Assembly (NCBI RefSeq): GCF_008124615.1 | Contig: NZ_VNIB01000003.1 | Location: 213,089 to 277,088 of the forward strand | DNA length: 64,000 bases | Reading direction: 5' to 3' | Source of the DNA: Geothermobacter ehrlichii | GTDB taxonomy: Bacteria > Desulfobacterota > Desulfuromonadia > Desulfuromonadales > Geothermobacteraceae | Notes under the pieces: model-generated | What the model saw: only the letters and a program-made list of their open reading frames with translations | What the model was told of the DNA's origin: nothing | Database searches by the model: none | Part shown: one piece after another, positions 51,007 to 59,937 of the stretch | How the letters are laid out: the number at the start of each line of letters is the position of its first letter | Position numbering within the stretch: the stretch's first letter is position 1 | Translations under genes and position numbers: made by a program

Positions 51007-51798
51007 ATGGCCAAACCTGTCTATGTCGGTCTTGATCTGGGGGCGTCGCGGACCAAGGTTGTCGTGCTCGACAGCCGGGCGACGCTGCTCGGCCACGCGG
51101 TGAAGAAATCGGGTGTCGATTTCGCCGCCGCCGCGGCCGCCTGCCTCGAGGACGCCCTGCGGATGGCCGACGCCGGAGCGGACGATGTGGCCGGGGCGGT
51201 CGCCACCGGCTACGGACGCAACAATGTCGCCTTCATCACCAGCCGGACCCGGACCGAGATCAGCTGTCACGCCCGCGGCTGCCACCACAGCTTTCCAGAG
51301 GCGATCACCATCATCGACATCGGCGGCCAGGACAACAAGATCATCAAGCTCGATGCCGCGGGGCGGCGTGACAGCTTCAAGATGAACCGCAAGTGCGCCG
51401 CCGGCACCGGCGCCTTTCTCGAAGAGATGTCGGCCCGGCTCGACATCCCCCTGGAACAGATGAACGAGATGGCCCGCCAGGCGACCGAGACGATCAGGCT
51501 CGGCAGCTACTGCACCGTCTTTTCAGCCACCGAGGTGCTGGAGAACATCCGGCGCGGCAAGCCGGTCGCCGACATCATCAAGGGCATCTTCTATTCCATG
51601 ATCAAGCGGGTTCTGGAGATGGACTCGCTGACCGAAAAGGTCGTTCTGTGTGGGGGAGTGGTGGCCCACAACCCCTACCTGGTGGAGATGACCGAGGAGC
51701 TGATCGACCGGCCGGTGCTGCTGCCGAACCATCCCCAGCTGACCGGCGCCATCGGCGCGTCACTCTTTGCCTTGGAGGAAGCCGACCGATGCCTGTGA
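51007..51798 (+). CDS. BcrA/BadF/HgdC-family ATPase (CoA-enzyme activase)
   Basis: A 263-residue ASKHA-fold ATPase that, as a [4Fe-4S] homodimer, injects electrons into a 2-hydroxyacyl-CoA dehydratase-fold partner at the cost of ATP. Seen are YVGLDLGASRTKVVVLDSRA (phosphate 1), TIIDIGGQDNKIIKL (phosphate 2), FKMNRKCAAGTGAFLEEM (first cluster cysteine), LGSYCTVFSATEVLENIRRG (second cluster cysteine) and VLCGGVVAHNPYL (adenosine motif). Length is typical for the HgdC/YjiL type. The dehydratase-fold partner lies 190 bp downstream. Confidence 0.92.
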   Translation: MAKPVYVGLDLGASRTKVVVLDSRATLLGHAVKKSGVDFAAAAAACLEDALRMADAGADDVAGAVATGYGRNNVAFITSRTRTEISCHARGCHHSFPEAITIIDIGGQDNKIIKLDAAGRRDSFKMNRKCAAGTGAFLEEMSARLDIPLEQMNEMARQATETIRLGSYCTVFSATEVLENIRRGKPVADIIKGIFYSMIKRVLEMDSLTEKVVLCGGVVAHNPYLVEMTEELIDRPVLLPNHPQLTGAIGASLFALEEADRCL

Positions 51799-51884
51799 AA
51801 TCTCATGGCGGCCGCCAGGATGCCATGAGCACCAAGAAGGAAAAAGAAGAAGAACTGCTGGAGGTAAGAGACATAAAGGTTTGA
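51789..51884 (+). CDS. Possible 31-residue lysine/glutamate-rich peptide
   Basis: A short frame overlapping the activase end, MPVKSHGGRQDAMSTKKEKE then EEELLEVRDIKV-like wording. It could be a real small peptide or a scrap of a lost N-terminus. Only the open frame and its position support it. Confidence 0.2.
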   Translation: MPVKSHGGRQDAMSTKKEKEEELLEVRDIKV

Positions 51885-51989
51885 AGGTTTTCTTGGTGAC
51901 CTTGGTGCCTGGAGCGAGTGGCGAAGAGGCCGGAAGGTTCACCAGGATGACGGACAGGTAGAACACGAAACAGCTTCGCGGGAGGAGTC

Positions 51990-53246
51990 ATGGCGCAGGA
52001 GAAGCAACCGGCACGCAAGAAGATCGAATCCACCGGGCAGATGATGAAGATCATGTCCGAGTACTTCTACGACCTCAACGCCGCGGCCGCCTCCCCCACC
52101 CGCAAGGTCGCCTGGTGCACCAGCGTCGGCCCGGCCGAACTGCTGCGGGCGATGGGGTTTGCGGTGCACTTTCCGGAAAACCACGCCGCCATGCTCGGCG
52201 CCACCCGGATGGCGACCGAGCTGATTCCGGAGGCCAACGCCATCGGCTACTCGCCCGACATCTGCTCCTACCTGACCGCCGACATCGGCGCCTACCGCAA
52301 GGGGATCTCGCCCCTTTCCAAGGCCTATCCCGGCATCGAGGGTCCGCCCCGGCCCGACGTGCTGGTCTTCAATACCAACCAGTGCCGCGACGTCCAGGAC
52401 TGGTTCTCCTGGTACGCGCGCGAGTTCGACGTCCCCTGCATCGGCATCACCTCGCCGAAGAATTTCACCGAGGTCAGCGAGATTCTGGTCGACGATGTCA
52501 GCCGGCAGATCGAGGCGCTGATCCCGACCCTGGAAGAGGTCGCCGGCAGCAGGCTCGACATGGAACGGCTGCGCGAGACGGTGGCCCTGTCCCGCGAGTG
52601 CACCGAGCTCTGGCGGCAGGTGCTGGAGACCGCCTCCGCCACCCCGTCGCCGCTGACCTTTTTCGACGGCACCATCCACATGGGGCCGGCGGTGGTGCTG
52701 CGCGGCACCCGGCAGGCGGTCGACTATTACCGGCTGCTGCTGGCCGAGCTGGAAGAGCGGATCGCTTCCGGTGTCGGCGCGGTCGATGACGAGCGCTACC
52801 GCATCTACTGGGAGGGGATGCCGGTCTGGGGCCGACTGCGGCAGCATTCCGAGATGTTCGCCGGGCTGCGGGCGAGTGTTCTGGTCTCCACCTACTGCAG
52901 CAGCTGGATCTTTCCCGACTTCGATCCGCAGGATCCGATCCGCAGCATGGCCCGTGCCTACCTGAGCCTGTTCATCGTCCGCTCCGACGCCTACAAGGAG
53001 CGCTACATCAAGCAGATGCTGGAAAAATTCCGCATCGACGGCATCATCTACCACGACGCCAAGACCTGTCCCTGCAACTCCAACAACCGCTACGGCATGC
53101 CCCAGCGCCTGGAGAACGAGACCGGCATTCCCAGCCTGGTGATCTCCGGCGATCTCAACGATCTGCGCTGTATTTCCGACGAACAGACCCGCACCAATGT
53201 CGAAGCTTTCATCGAACAGCTTGAGGAGAGCAAACGCCATGCTTGA
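51990..53246 (+). CDS. Single-subunit 2-hydroxyacyl-CoA dehydratase-fold protein (BcrB/BcrC or double-cubane type)
   Basis: A 418-residue member of the family that includes HgdAB, BcrBC and YjiM. The N-terminal half has KVAWCTSVGPAELLRAMGFA and NAIGYSPDICSYL, then VLVFNTNQC and FDVPCIGITS. The second half has VLVSTYCSSWIFPDFDP, GIIYHDAKTCPCNSNNRYG and DLRCISDEQTRTNVEAFIEQ. These give about nine cysteines for one or two iron-sulfur clusters. Classical dehydratases and class I benzoyl-CoA reductases need two such subunits; only one is encoded here. That matches the activase plus single-protein systems known as double-cubane cluster proteins or YjiLM. GGAGGAGTC precedes the ATG. The substrate is unknown. 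Confidence 0.85.
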   Translation: MAQEKQPARKKIESTGQMMKIMSEYFYDLNAAAASPTRKVAWCTSVGPAELLRAMGFAVHFPENHAAMLGATRMATELIPEANAIGYSPDICSYLTADIGAYRKGISPLSKAYPGIEGPPRPDVLVFNTNQCRDVQDWFSWYAREFDVPCIGITSPKNFTEVSEILVDDVSRQIEALIPTLEEVAGSRLDMERLRETVALSRECTELWRQVLETASATPSPLTFFDGTIHMGPAVVLRGTRQAVDYYRLLLAELEERIASGVGAVDDERYRIYWEGMPVWGRLRQHSEMFAGLRASVLVSTYCSSWIFPDFDPQDPIRSMARAYLSLFIVRSDAYKERYIKQMLEKFRIDGIIYHDAKTCPCNSNNRYGMPQRLENETGIPSLVISGDLNDLRCISDEQTRTNVEAFIEQLEESKRHA

Positions 53247-55326
53247 CGCCCTGTTTTGGCCCAAGGCTGTTGCCCTGGTCGGCGCCTCCACCAAGGAGCT
53301 CTCGATCGGCAACGTGATCATCCGCAACCTGCAGCGCTACGGCTACACCGGCCAGATCTACCCGATCAATCCCAAGGCGCCGGAAGTCTGCGGCCTCAAG
53401 GCCTATCCCTCGCTGGCCGAAGTGCCCGGCGAAGTCGACCTGGCCCACATCATCGTCCCCAGCCGCTTCGTCCCCCAGGCGATGAAAGAGTGCGGCGAAA
53501 AGGGGGTCAAGGCGGTGATCATCAACACCGCCGGCTTCAGCGAGCTGGGCGAGGAAGGGGCCAGGCTGCAGGCGGAGTTTCTCGAGCATGCCCGCGCCTA
53601 CGGTATCCGGGTGTTCGGTCCCAACTGCCAGGGGATCATCAATTCCGATCCGAAGGTGAAGGCCTACTGCAACTTCACCTTCACCTATCCCGAGCCGGGC
53701 AGCATCTCGGTCGTGGCGCTTTCCGGCGGCGTCGGCGCCCTGATCATGCAGGCGCTGGACGACCTCGGCATCGGCCAGCGGCTCTACGCCTCCAACGGCA
53801 ACGCCTGCGACGTGTCGATTCCCGAGATCATCCAGTACTACGGCGAGGACGAGGGGACGCGGGCCATCCTGCTCTACACCGAAGGCTTTGACAAGCCGCG
53901 CGAATTTCTCGAAGCCGCCCGCGAGGTGGCGGCGCGCAAGCCGATCCTGGCGATGAAGGCCGGCCGCACCGAGGAGGGCGCCAAGGCCGCCTCCTCGCAC
54001 ACCGGCTCGCTGGCCGGGGTCGATATCGCCACCGAGCTGATCTTCGAGAAGATCGGCATTCTGCCCTTCCGCGACGAGGGCGAGATGGTGCGCGCGGCGA
54101 TGGCCTTCTCCAGCCAGCCGATTCCGAAGGGCAACCGGATCGGCATCATCACCAACACCGGCGGTCCGGCGGTCATCGCCACCGACGTCCTGGTCGATTT
54201 CGATCTCGAAGTGCCCAGACTTTCCGAGGCGGCCATCGCCCGCCTGCGGGAGACCCAGTTCCCCGAGGCGGCGCTGGAAAACCCGATCGACGTGGTCGCC
54301 ACCGCCGGCGGGCCGCAGTTCAGGGCCGCCCTCGACGTACTGCTCGACGAGGAGCAGATCGACTGCATCTTCATCAATTTCGTCACCGCGCCCTTCACCG
54401 ACACCGACGAGGTGGCGCGGCAGATCGTCGAGGTCAGCCGCCAGGGGCGCAAGCCGCTGGTCTGCAACTTCATGACCAATCTCAAGCTGGAGCGCTTCCA
54501 GAAGACGATGGCGATTCTCAAGGAAGGCGGCGTGCCTTTCTACGCCAATCCGGGCGACGCCGCCCGCGCTCTCGGCGCCCTGGTCCGCTACGGGCGCATT
54601 CGGCAGCGCGACATCGGCGTGCCGGAAACCTTCACCGACGTCGACGCCGCCCGCGCCCGGGAGGTGATCGAGCGGGCAGGGCGGGAAGAGCGGTCGGTGC
54701 TCTCGGCCGAGGAGGTCTACGCCATCTTCGAGGCCTACGGCATTCCGGTGGCGCCCTGGGCGATGGCCGACGACGCCGGCCAGGCGGTCGCCGCCGCCGA
54801 GCGGATCGGCTACCCGGTGGTGGTCAAGGTCGACTGCGCCGCCATCGATCACAAGAGCGACATGGGCGGCGTCGCCGTCAATCTCGCCGATGGCGAGGCG
54901 GTTCGCGCCGCCGTCGAGGAGATGCAGGCGCGTCTCGGCAGCCATGGCGAGCTGCGTTTCCTGGTGCAGAAGTTCATGCCCGGCGGCCGTGAGCTGATCG
55001 TCGGCGCCAGCGCCGAACGCGGACTGGGGCACCTGGTGATGTTTGGCCTCGGCGGCATCTATGTCGAGGTGCTCAAGGACGTGGTCTTCAAGATCGCTCC
55101 GGTGACCCGGACCGAGGCCGAGGAGATGCTGTCCGGCATCAAGACCGCCGCCCTGCTTGACGGGGTGCGCGGCGAGGCCGGCATCGACCGGGAGGCGGTG
55201 ATCACGCTGATCCAGCGGGTGTCGCAGCTGCTGACCGACCTGCCGATGATCCGGGAGATGGATCTGAACCCGGTCATGGCCTTTGCCGACGGCGCCGTCG
55301 CCGTCGACGGCCGCATCCGGATCTGA
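53239..55326 (+). CDS. ADP-forming acyl-CoA synthetase (acetate-CoA ligase family)
   Basis: A 695-residue protein with alpha and beta parts fused. The CoA-binding domain is VALVGASTKELSIGNVIIRN, with GYTGQIYPINPKAPEVCGL. The succinyl-CoA-ligase-like domain carries TKAASSHTGSLAG (phospho-His of SHTG). The C-terminal ATP-grasp_5 domain has ERIGYPVVVKVDCAAIDHKS, then LVQKFMPGGRELIVGA and EMDLNPVMAF. It interconverts an acyl-CoA plus ADP and phosphate with acid plus ATP and would conserve energy from the product of IorAB. It overlaps the dehydratase-fold gene by 8 nt. Confidence 0.92.
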   Translation: MLDALFWPKAVALVGASTKELSIGNVIIRNLQRYGYTGQIYPINPKAPEVCGLKAYPSLAEVPGEVDLAHIIVPSRFVPQAMKECGEKGVKAVIINTAGFSELGEEGARLQAEFLEHARAYGIRVFGPNCQGIINSDPKVKAYCNFTFTYPEPGSISVVALSGGVGALIMQALDDLGIGQRLYASNGNACDVSIPEIIQYYGEDEGTRAILLYTEGFDKPREFLEAAREVAARKPILAMKAGRTEEGAKAASSHTGSLAGVDIATELIFEKIGILPFRDEGEMVRAAMAFSSQPIPKGNRIGIITNTGGPAVIATDVLVDFDLEVPRLSEAAIARLRETQFPEAALENPIDVVATAGGPQFRAALDVLLDEEQIDCIFINFVTAPFTDTDEVARQIVEVSRQGRKPLVCNFMTNLKLERFQKTMAILKEGGVPFYANPGDAARALGALVRYGRIRQRDIGVPETFTDVDAARAREVIERAGREERSVLSAEEVYAIFEAYGIPVAPWAMADDAGQAVAAAERIGYPVVVKVDCAAIDHKSDMGGVAVNLADGEAVRAAVEEMQARLGSHGELRFLVQKFMPGGRELIVGASAERGLGHLVMFGLGGIYVEVLKDVVFKIAPVTRTEAEEMLSGIKTAALLDGVRGEAGIDREAVITLIQRVSQLLTDLPMIREMDLNPVMAFADGAVAVDGRIRI

Positions 55327-55371
55327 CAACGTCGCGGTGCGGGCTCTGTCCGCCGGCGACAGGAGCCAGGT

Positions 55372-55388
55372 GGTGGGCCCGGCCCACC
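55372..55388 (+). other. Hairpin in front of the CoA-transferase gene
   Basis: Arms GGTGGGC and GCCCACC with a CCG loop, 22 nt upstream of the ATG. It may modulate translation or protect mRNA ends. Confidence 0.4.
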
Positions 55389-55410
55389 CCGGAAGACGAA
55401 GGGGTTGACG

Positions 55411-56748
55411 ATGCAAAAAGAGGCGATGGAACAGGGAGCTGACTGGCGAGAGGTGTATCGGTCGCGTATCACCACCCCGGACGAGGCGGTCAAGGCGATC
55501 AAGTCGGGAGACCGGGTCTTTCTGACCGGCAACGCCTCGGTGCCGCTGCCGCTGCTCGACGCCCTGGTCAGGCGGGCGCCCGAGCTGCGTGACGTCGAGA
55601 TCTGCCATCCGCTGACCATCTGTCCGGACGACTACGTGGCGCCGGAGATGGAGGGTCATCTGCGCGTCAATTCGATGTTCATCAGCGCCAACGTCCGCCG
55701 GGCGATCAACGAGGGGCGGGCCGACTTCACCCCGGTGATGCTCTCCGAGTTTCCCCTGCTGTTCAAGAACGGCCACCTGCCTCTCGATGTGGCCCTGGTC
55801 CATGTCTCGCCGCCGGACGAGAACGGCGTCTGTTCCATGGGGGCGGAGTCGGGCCTGACCATTTCGGCGGCCGAGGTGGCGAAGACGGTGATCGCCCTGG
55901 TCAACGAGCAGATGCCGCGCACCCTGGGCGATACCGCTTTCCCCATCGAGCGGATGGACTACATCGTGCCGGCCGATACGCCGCTGTTCGAGATGCCGAT
56001 GGGGGACGATGCCGACGGCGACGTGGTCGAGGGGATCGCCGCGCACATCGCCGGGCTGATTCCCGACGGGGCGACCATGCAGATGGGAATCGGGGCGATT
56101 CCCAACGCCGTGCTCAGGTTTCTCAAGGACAAGAAGGACCTCGGCGTACATTCCGAGCTGATCTCCGACGGGGTGATCGACCTGGTCGAGGCCGGGGTGC
56201 TGACCGGCGCCCGCAAGACCCTGCATCCGGGCAAGATCATCTGCGGTTTTCTGCTCGGCACCAAGCGGCTCTACGACTGGGTCGACAACAATCCGCTGGT
56301 CGAGCTGCACCGCACCGAGTATGTCAACGACCCCTTCGTGGTGGCGCAGAACGAGCGCATGGTGGCGATCAACTCGGCGATCGAGATCGACCTGACCGGC
56401 CAGGTCTGCGCCGACAGCATCGGTACCCGGATGCACTCGGCGGTCGGCGGCCAGCTCGATTTCATCTACGGTGCCTCCCGCTCCAGGGGCGGGGTGCCGA
56501 TCATCGCCCTGCCGAGCACCTCGACCCTGCGGGACGGATCGGTGGTCAGCCGCATCGTCCCCACGCTGAAGACCGGCGCCGGCGTGGTCACCAGCCGCAA
56601 CCATGTCCATTACGTGGTCACCGAGTACGGAGTGGCCGATCTCTACGGCAAGACCGTCCGCCAGCGGACCGCGGCGCTGATCGAGATCGCCCATCCGCGG
56701 TTCCGGGACGAGATCAGGGAGAAGGCGAAGGAGCTGAAGTATCTGTAA
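55411..56748 (+). CDS. Acetyl-CoA hydrolase / CoA-transferase (4-hydroxybutyrate CoA-transferase-like)
   Basis: A 445-residue family I-related CoA-transferase. The N-terminal half has IKSGDRVFLTGNASVPLPLL and CHPLTICPDDYVAPEM. The C-terminal half has QMGIGAIPNAVLRFLKDKKD, HSELISDGVIDLVEAG, GGQLDFIYGASRSRGGVPII and YVVTEYGVADLYGKTVRQR, with the glutamate in VTEYGVADL as the likely thioester-forming residue. A GGGG and an alternative TTG start precede the ATG. It would move CoA between acetyl-CoA or another donor and a carboxylic acid of this pathway. Confidence 0.9.
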   Translation: MQKEAMEQGADWREVYRSRITTPDEAVKAIKSGDRVFLTGNASVPLPLLDALVRRAPELRDVEICHPLTICPDDYVAPEMEGHLRVNSMFISANVRRAINEGRADFTPVMLSEFPLLFKNGHLPLDVALVHVSPPDENGVCSMGAESGLTISAAEVAKTVIALVNEQMPRTLGDTAFPIERMDYIVPADTPLFEMPMGDDADGDVVEGIAAHIAGLIPDGATMQMGIGAIPNAVLRFLKDKKDLGVHSELISDGVIDLVEAGVLTGARKTLHPGKIICGFLLGTKRLYDWVDNNPLVELHRTEYVNDPFVVAQNERMVAINSAIEIDLTGQVCADSIGTRMHSAVGGQLDFIYGASRSRGGVPIIALPSTSTLRDGSVVSRIVPTLKTGAGVVTSRNHVHYVVTEYGVADLYGKTVRQRTAALIEIAHPRFRDEIREKAKELKYL

Positions 56749-56780
56749 CGACGTGTCAATAACAACAAGGGGTGGGAATC

Positions 56781-58124
56781 ATGGCTTGGAGTAAAGAGGA
56801 GACCATCAGTCGCGACGAGATGCAGGCCATCCAGCTGGCCGGTCTGCAGCGGACAGTCCGTTACGTCTACGAGCGGAACGTCCATTACCGGAAGAAACTT
56901 GACGAGCTGGGAGTGTCCCCGGAAGACATCCGCTCGCTGGACGACATCCGGCGGCTTCCCTTTACCACCAAGCAGGACCTGCGCGATCATTACCCCTTCG
57001 GCATGTTTTGCGTCTCGCCCGAGGAGATCGTCGAATATCATGCCACCTCCGGCACCACCGGCAAGCCGATCGTGGTCTGCTACACCAGGCAGGATCTGGA
57101 GGTCTGGTCCGAGGCTATGGCCCGCACCTGCGCCGGCGCCGGCATCGGTCGCGACGACGTGGTGCAGAACATCTTCGGTTACGGCCTGTTCACCGGAGGT
57201 CTGGGGATGCACTACGGCGCCCTGCGTATCGGCGCCGGGGTGGTTCCCATCTCCGGCGGCAACACCCAGAAGCAGATCATGCTGATGGAGGATTTCGGCT
57301 CCACGGCACTCACTTCCACCCCCTCGTTCCTGATGCATATCCACGAGGTCGGCGAGCAGATGGGGGTCGATTTCCGGCAACTGAAGCTGCGGGTGGCCCT
57401 GTGCGGTGCCGAGCCCTGGAGCGAATCGATGCGCCACTCGATCCAGGACAGGTTCGGCATCAAGGTCTGCGACATCTACGGCCTGTCCGAAATCACCGGT
57501 CCCGGCGTCTCCTTCGAGTGTGTCGAGGAGCAGGACGGCCTGCACATCAACGAGGATTTCTTCTATCCGGAAATCATCGATCCCGACAGCGGCGAGGTGC
57601 TGCCGGCCGGCGAGGAGGGCGAGCTGGTCTTCACCACCATCAACAAGTTCGGGCAGCCGCTGCTGCGCTACCGGACGCGGGACATCTCCCGGCTCACCTA
57701 CGGCACCTGCTCCTGCGGCCGGACGCTGGTCAAGATGGCCCGGGTCAGCGGGCGCAGCGACGACATGCTGATCATCCGCGGCGTCAACGTCTTTCCGTCG
57801 CAGATCGAGGCGGTGATCATGAGGCGCGAAGGGGTTTCTCCGCACTACATGGTCGTCGTCGAGCGCAAGGGGGCGATGGATTCGCTGCGGGTCAAGGTCG
57901 AGGTGACCGAGGAGTTCATGATCAAGGCGGCGGCCGACATTCTCAAGGGGGACGAGTTCGACATCCTCGAGGACGTCGCCGCGGTGCGCAGCAAGAAGCG
58001 CAACCTGCAGCACGACATCAAGGACGTCATCGGCATCAGCGTCGACATCGACCTGGTGCCGCCCGGCAGCATTCCGCGCAGTCAGGGAAAGGCGAAGCGA
58101 ATCCAGGATCGGCGTCCTAAATAA
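56781..58124 (+). CDS. paaK: Phenylacetate-CoA ligase (PaaK-like)
   Basis: A 447-residue AMP-forming ligase. The N-terminus is QLAGLQRTVRYVYERNVHYR and the ATP motif is EYHATSGTTGKPIVVCYTRQ. VCDIYGLSEITGPGVSFECV and LLRYRTRDISRLTYGTCSCG are both PaaK-specific, as is SDDMLIIRGVNVFPSQIEAV at the start of the C-terminal domain. The end carries KAKRIQDRR, in place of the usual catalytic Lys region wording GKAKRVVD. PaaK-like enzymes with IorAB and an ACT protein are a common set in anaerobes. It would form arylacetyl-CoA from arylacetate. Confidence 0.93.
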   Translation: MAWSKEETISRDEMQAIQLAGLQRTVRYVYERNVHYRKKLDELGVSPEDIRSLDDIRRLPFTTKQDLRDHYPFGMFCVSPEEIVEYHATSGTTGKPIVVCYTRQDLEVWSEAMARTCAGAGIGRDDVVQNIFGYGLFTGGLGMHYGALRIGAGVVPISGGNTQKQIMLMEDFGSTALTSTPSFLMHIHEVGEQMGVDFRQLKLRVALCGAEPWSESMRHSIQDRFGIKVCDIYGLSEITGPGVSFECVEEQDGLHINEDFFYPEIIDPDSGEVLPAGEEGELVFTTINKFGQPLLRYRTRDISRLTYGTCSCGRTLVKMARVSGRSDDMLIIRGVNVFPSQIEAVIMRREGVSPHYMVVVERKGAMDSLRVKVEVTEEFMIKAAADILKGDEFDILEDVAAVRSKKRNLQHDIKDVIGISVDIDLVPPGSIPRSQGKAKRIQDRRPK

Positions 58125-58170
58125 TCACAACAGGCTCCTGTTTGGAGCCCATCGAAAAGGGAAGGATTGA

Positions 58171-59937
58171 ATGAAGAAGATCATTTCCGGCAATGAAGCC
58201 ATAGCGCTCGGTTTTACCGACGCCGGCGGCGTTTTCGCCTCCGGCTATCCGGGAACTCCCAGTACCGAGACTCTGGAGGAAGTCGCCCGCCTGGGCGAGG
58301 TCTACTGCGAGTGGGCGGCCAACGAAAAAGTCGCCCTCGAGGCGGCCATCGGTGCCAGCATCGCCGGCGGGCGGTCGCTGGCGACGATGAAGCACGTCGG
58401 GGTCAATGTCGCTGCCGACGCCCTGCTGACCCTCTCCTACACCGGGGTCAACGCCGGGCTGATCCTGATGGTGGCCGACGATCCGGGCATGCATTCGTCG
58501 CAGAACGAGCAGGACAGCCGCAACTACGCCCGCTTCGCCAAGGTGCCGCTGCTCGATCCGGCCGACTCGCAGGACGCCTACGACATGGTGCGGGCCGGGT
58601 TCGAGATCTCCGAGCGGTTCGACACCCCGGTCATGCTGCGCACCACCACGCGGATTTCCCATGCCAAGGGAGTGGTGGTGCCGGGGGAGAAGCTGGCGCC
58701 GCGGATCGGTGACTGGCAGAAGGAGGTGCCCAAGTACGTGATGCTGCCGAACTTCGCCCGCCAGCGGCACGTCGTGGTCGAGGAGCGGATGCTCGCGCTG
58801 CGGGAATTCGCTGAAACCACGCCGCTGAACCGGGTCGAAATGCGCGATACCGAACTCGGCATCGTCACCTCCGGCGTGGCCTACCAGCACGCCCGCGAGG
58901 CCTTTCCGAACGCCTCCATCCTCAAGCTGGGTCTGGCACATCCGTTGCCGGAGCGGAAGATCCGCGAGTTCGCCGGCTCCGTACGCAAGCTGGTGGTGGT
59001 CGAGGAGATGGACGGCATCTTCGAGGAGCAGATCCGCGCCATGGGCATCGAGGTCGCCGTGGGCAAGGACAAGTTGCCGCTGTGCGGCGAGATCAACGCC
59101 GATCTTTTGCGCGCCGCCCTCGACGGCGGCGAGGTTGCCGCTCCCGCACCGGTGGAGGGGCTGCCGCAGCGGCCGCCGGTCTTCTGCCCGAGCTGCGCCC
59201 ATCGCGGCCTGTTCACCATCCTCAGCAAGCTCAAGGTCTTCGTCTCCGGCGATATCGGCTGCTACACCCTGGGGGCACTGCCGCCGATGGGGGCCATGCA
59301 CTCGGTGATCGACATGGGGGCCAGCATCAGCGCCGCCCACGGCATGGCCAAGGTCAACACCATCGCCGGCCGTGCGCAGAAGCCGGTGGCGGTGATCGGC
59401 GATTCCACATTCTTCCATTCCGGCATGACCGGGCTGCTGAGCATGGCCTTCAATGGTGGCGACGCCCTGGTCATCATCATGGACAACCGCACCACCGGCA
59501 TGACCGGCGGCCAGGAGAATCCGGGAACCGGCCGGACTCTGGAGGGCCAGCCGACCCGGCAGGTGGAGATGGTGCCCCTGGTCAAGGCGCTGGGCATCGA
59601 CAACGTTTTCGAGCTGAACACCTACGATCTCGCCGCCACCGAGGCGGCGATCAAGAAGGGGCTGGAGACGCCCGGTCCCTACGTGCTGATCGACCGCAAT
59701 CCCTGCATCCTGCGCTACCGGATCCGCAAGCCCGCCATGACCGTCGACCAGGAGAAGTGCACCGGCTGCCGCGCCTGTCTCAAGGTTGCCTGCATGGCCC
59801 TGGGGCTGACCGCCACCGGCGAGAAGCCAAAGGTGCGGATTGATCCCAATGTCTGCAACGGCTGCGGGGTCTGTGGCCAGATGTGCAAATTCGACGCGAT
59901 GCATGAAATCGAGGGAGCGAACAATGCCAATCTTTAA
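58171..59937 (+). CDS. iorA: Indolepyruvate:ferredoxin oxidoreductase, alpha subunit
   Basis: A 588-residue ThDP enzyme that oxidatively decarboxylates arylpyruvates (indole-, phenyl-, 4-hydroxyphenylpyruvate) to arylacetyl-CoA and reduces ferredoxin. The N-terminal domain is MKKIISGNEAIALGFTDAGG with ASGYPGTPSTETLEE. The ThDP/metal motif is VAVIGDSTFFHSGMTGLLSM with NGGDALVIIMDNRTTGMTGG. C-terminal cluster motifs are CTGCRACLKVAC (C-x2-C-x2-C-x4-C) and CNGCGVCGQMCKFDAM. GAAGGATTG lies upstream of the ATG. The beta subunit gene overlaps its end by 14 nt. Confidence 0.94.
   Translation: MKKIISGNEAIALGFTDAGGVFASGYPGTPSTETLEEVARLGEVYCEWAANEKVALEAAIGASIAGGRSLATMKHVGVNVAADALLTLSYTGVNAGLILMVADDPGMHSSQNEQDSRNYARFAKVPLLDPADSQDAYDMVRAGFEISERFDTPVMLRTTTRISHAKGVVVPGEKLAPRIGDWQKEVPKYVMLPNFARQRHVVVEERMLALREFAETTPLNRVEMRDTELGIVTSGVAYQHAREAFPNASILKLGLAHPLPERKIREFAGSVRKLVVVEEMDGIFEEQIRAMGIEVAVGKDKLPLCGEINADLLRAALDGGEVAAPAPVEGLPQRPPVFCPSCAHRGLFTILSKLKVFVSGDIGCYTLGALPPMGAMHSVIDMGASISAAHGMAKVNTIAGRAQKPVAVIGDSTFFHSGMTGLLSMAFNGGDALVIIMDNRTTGMTGGQENPGTGRTLEGQPTRQVEMVPLVKALGIDNVFELNTYDLAATEAAIKKGLETPGPYVLIDRNPCILRYRIRKPAMTVDQEKCTGCRACLKVACMALGLTATGEKPKVRIDPNVCNGCGVCGQMCKFDAMHEIEGANNANL

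Noticed and set aside
51007..53246. A class I (ATP-dependent) benzoyl-CoA reductase bcrABCD set
   Set aside because: Only one activase and one dehydratase-fold subunit are present, whereas BcrABCD needs two of each.
53209..56694. A long minus-strand open frame opposite the acyl-CoA synthetase and CoA-transferase genes
   Set aside because: Same effect: third-position GC keeps the opposite frame open; the plus-strand genes have full catalytic motifs and ribosome binding sites.
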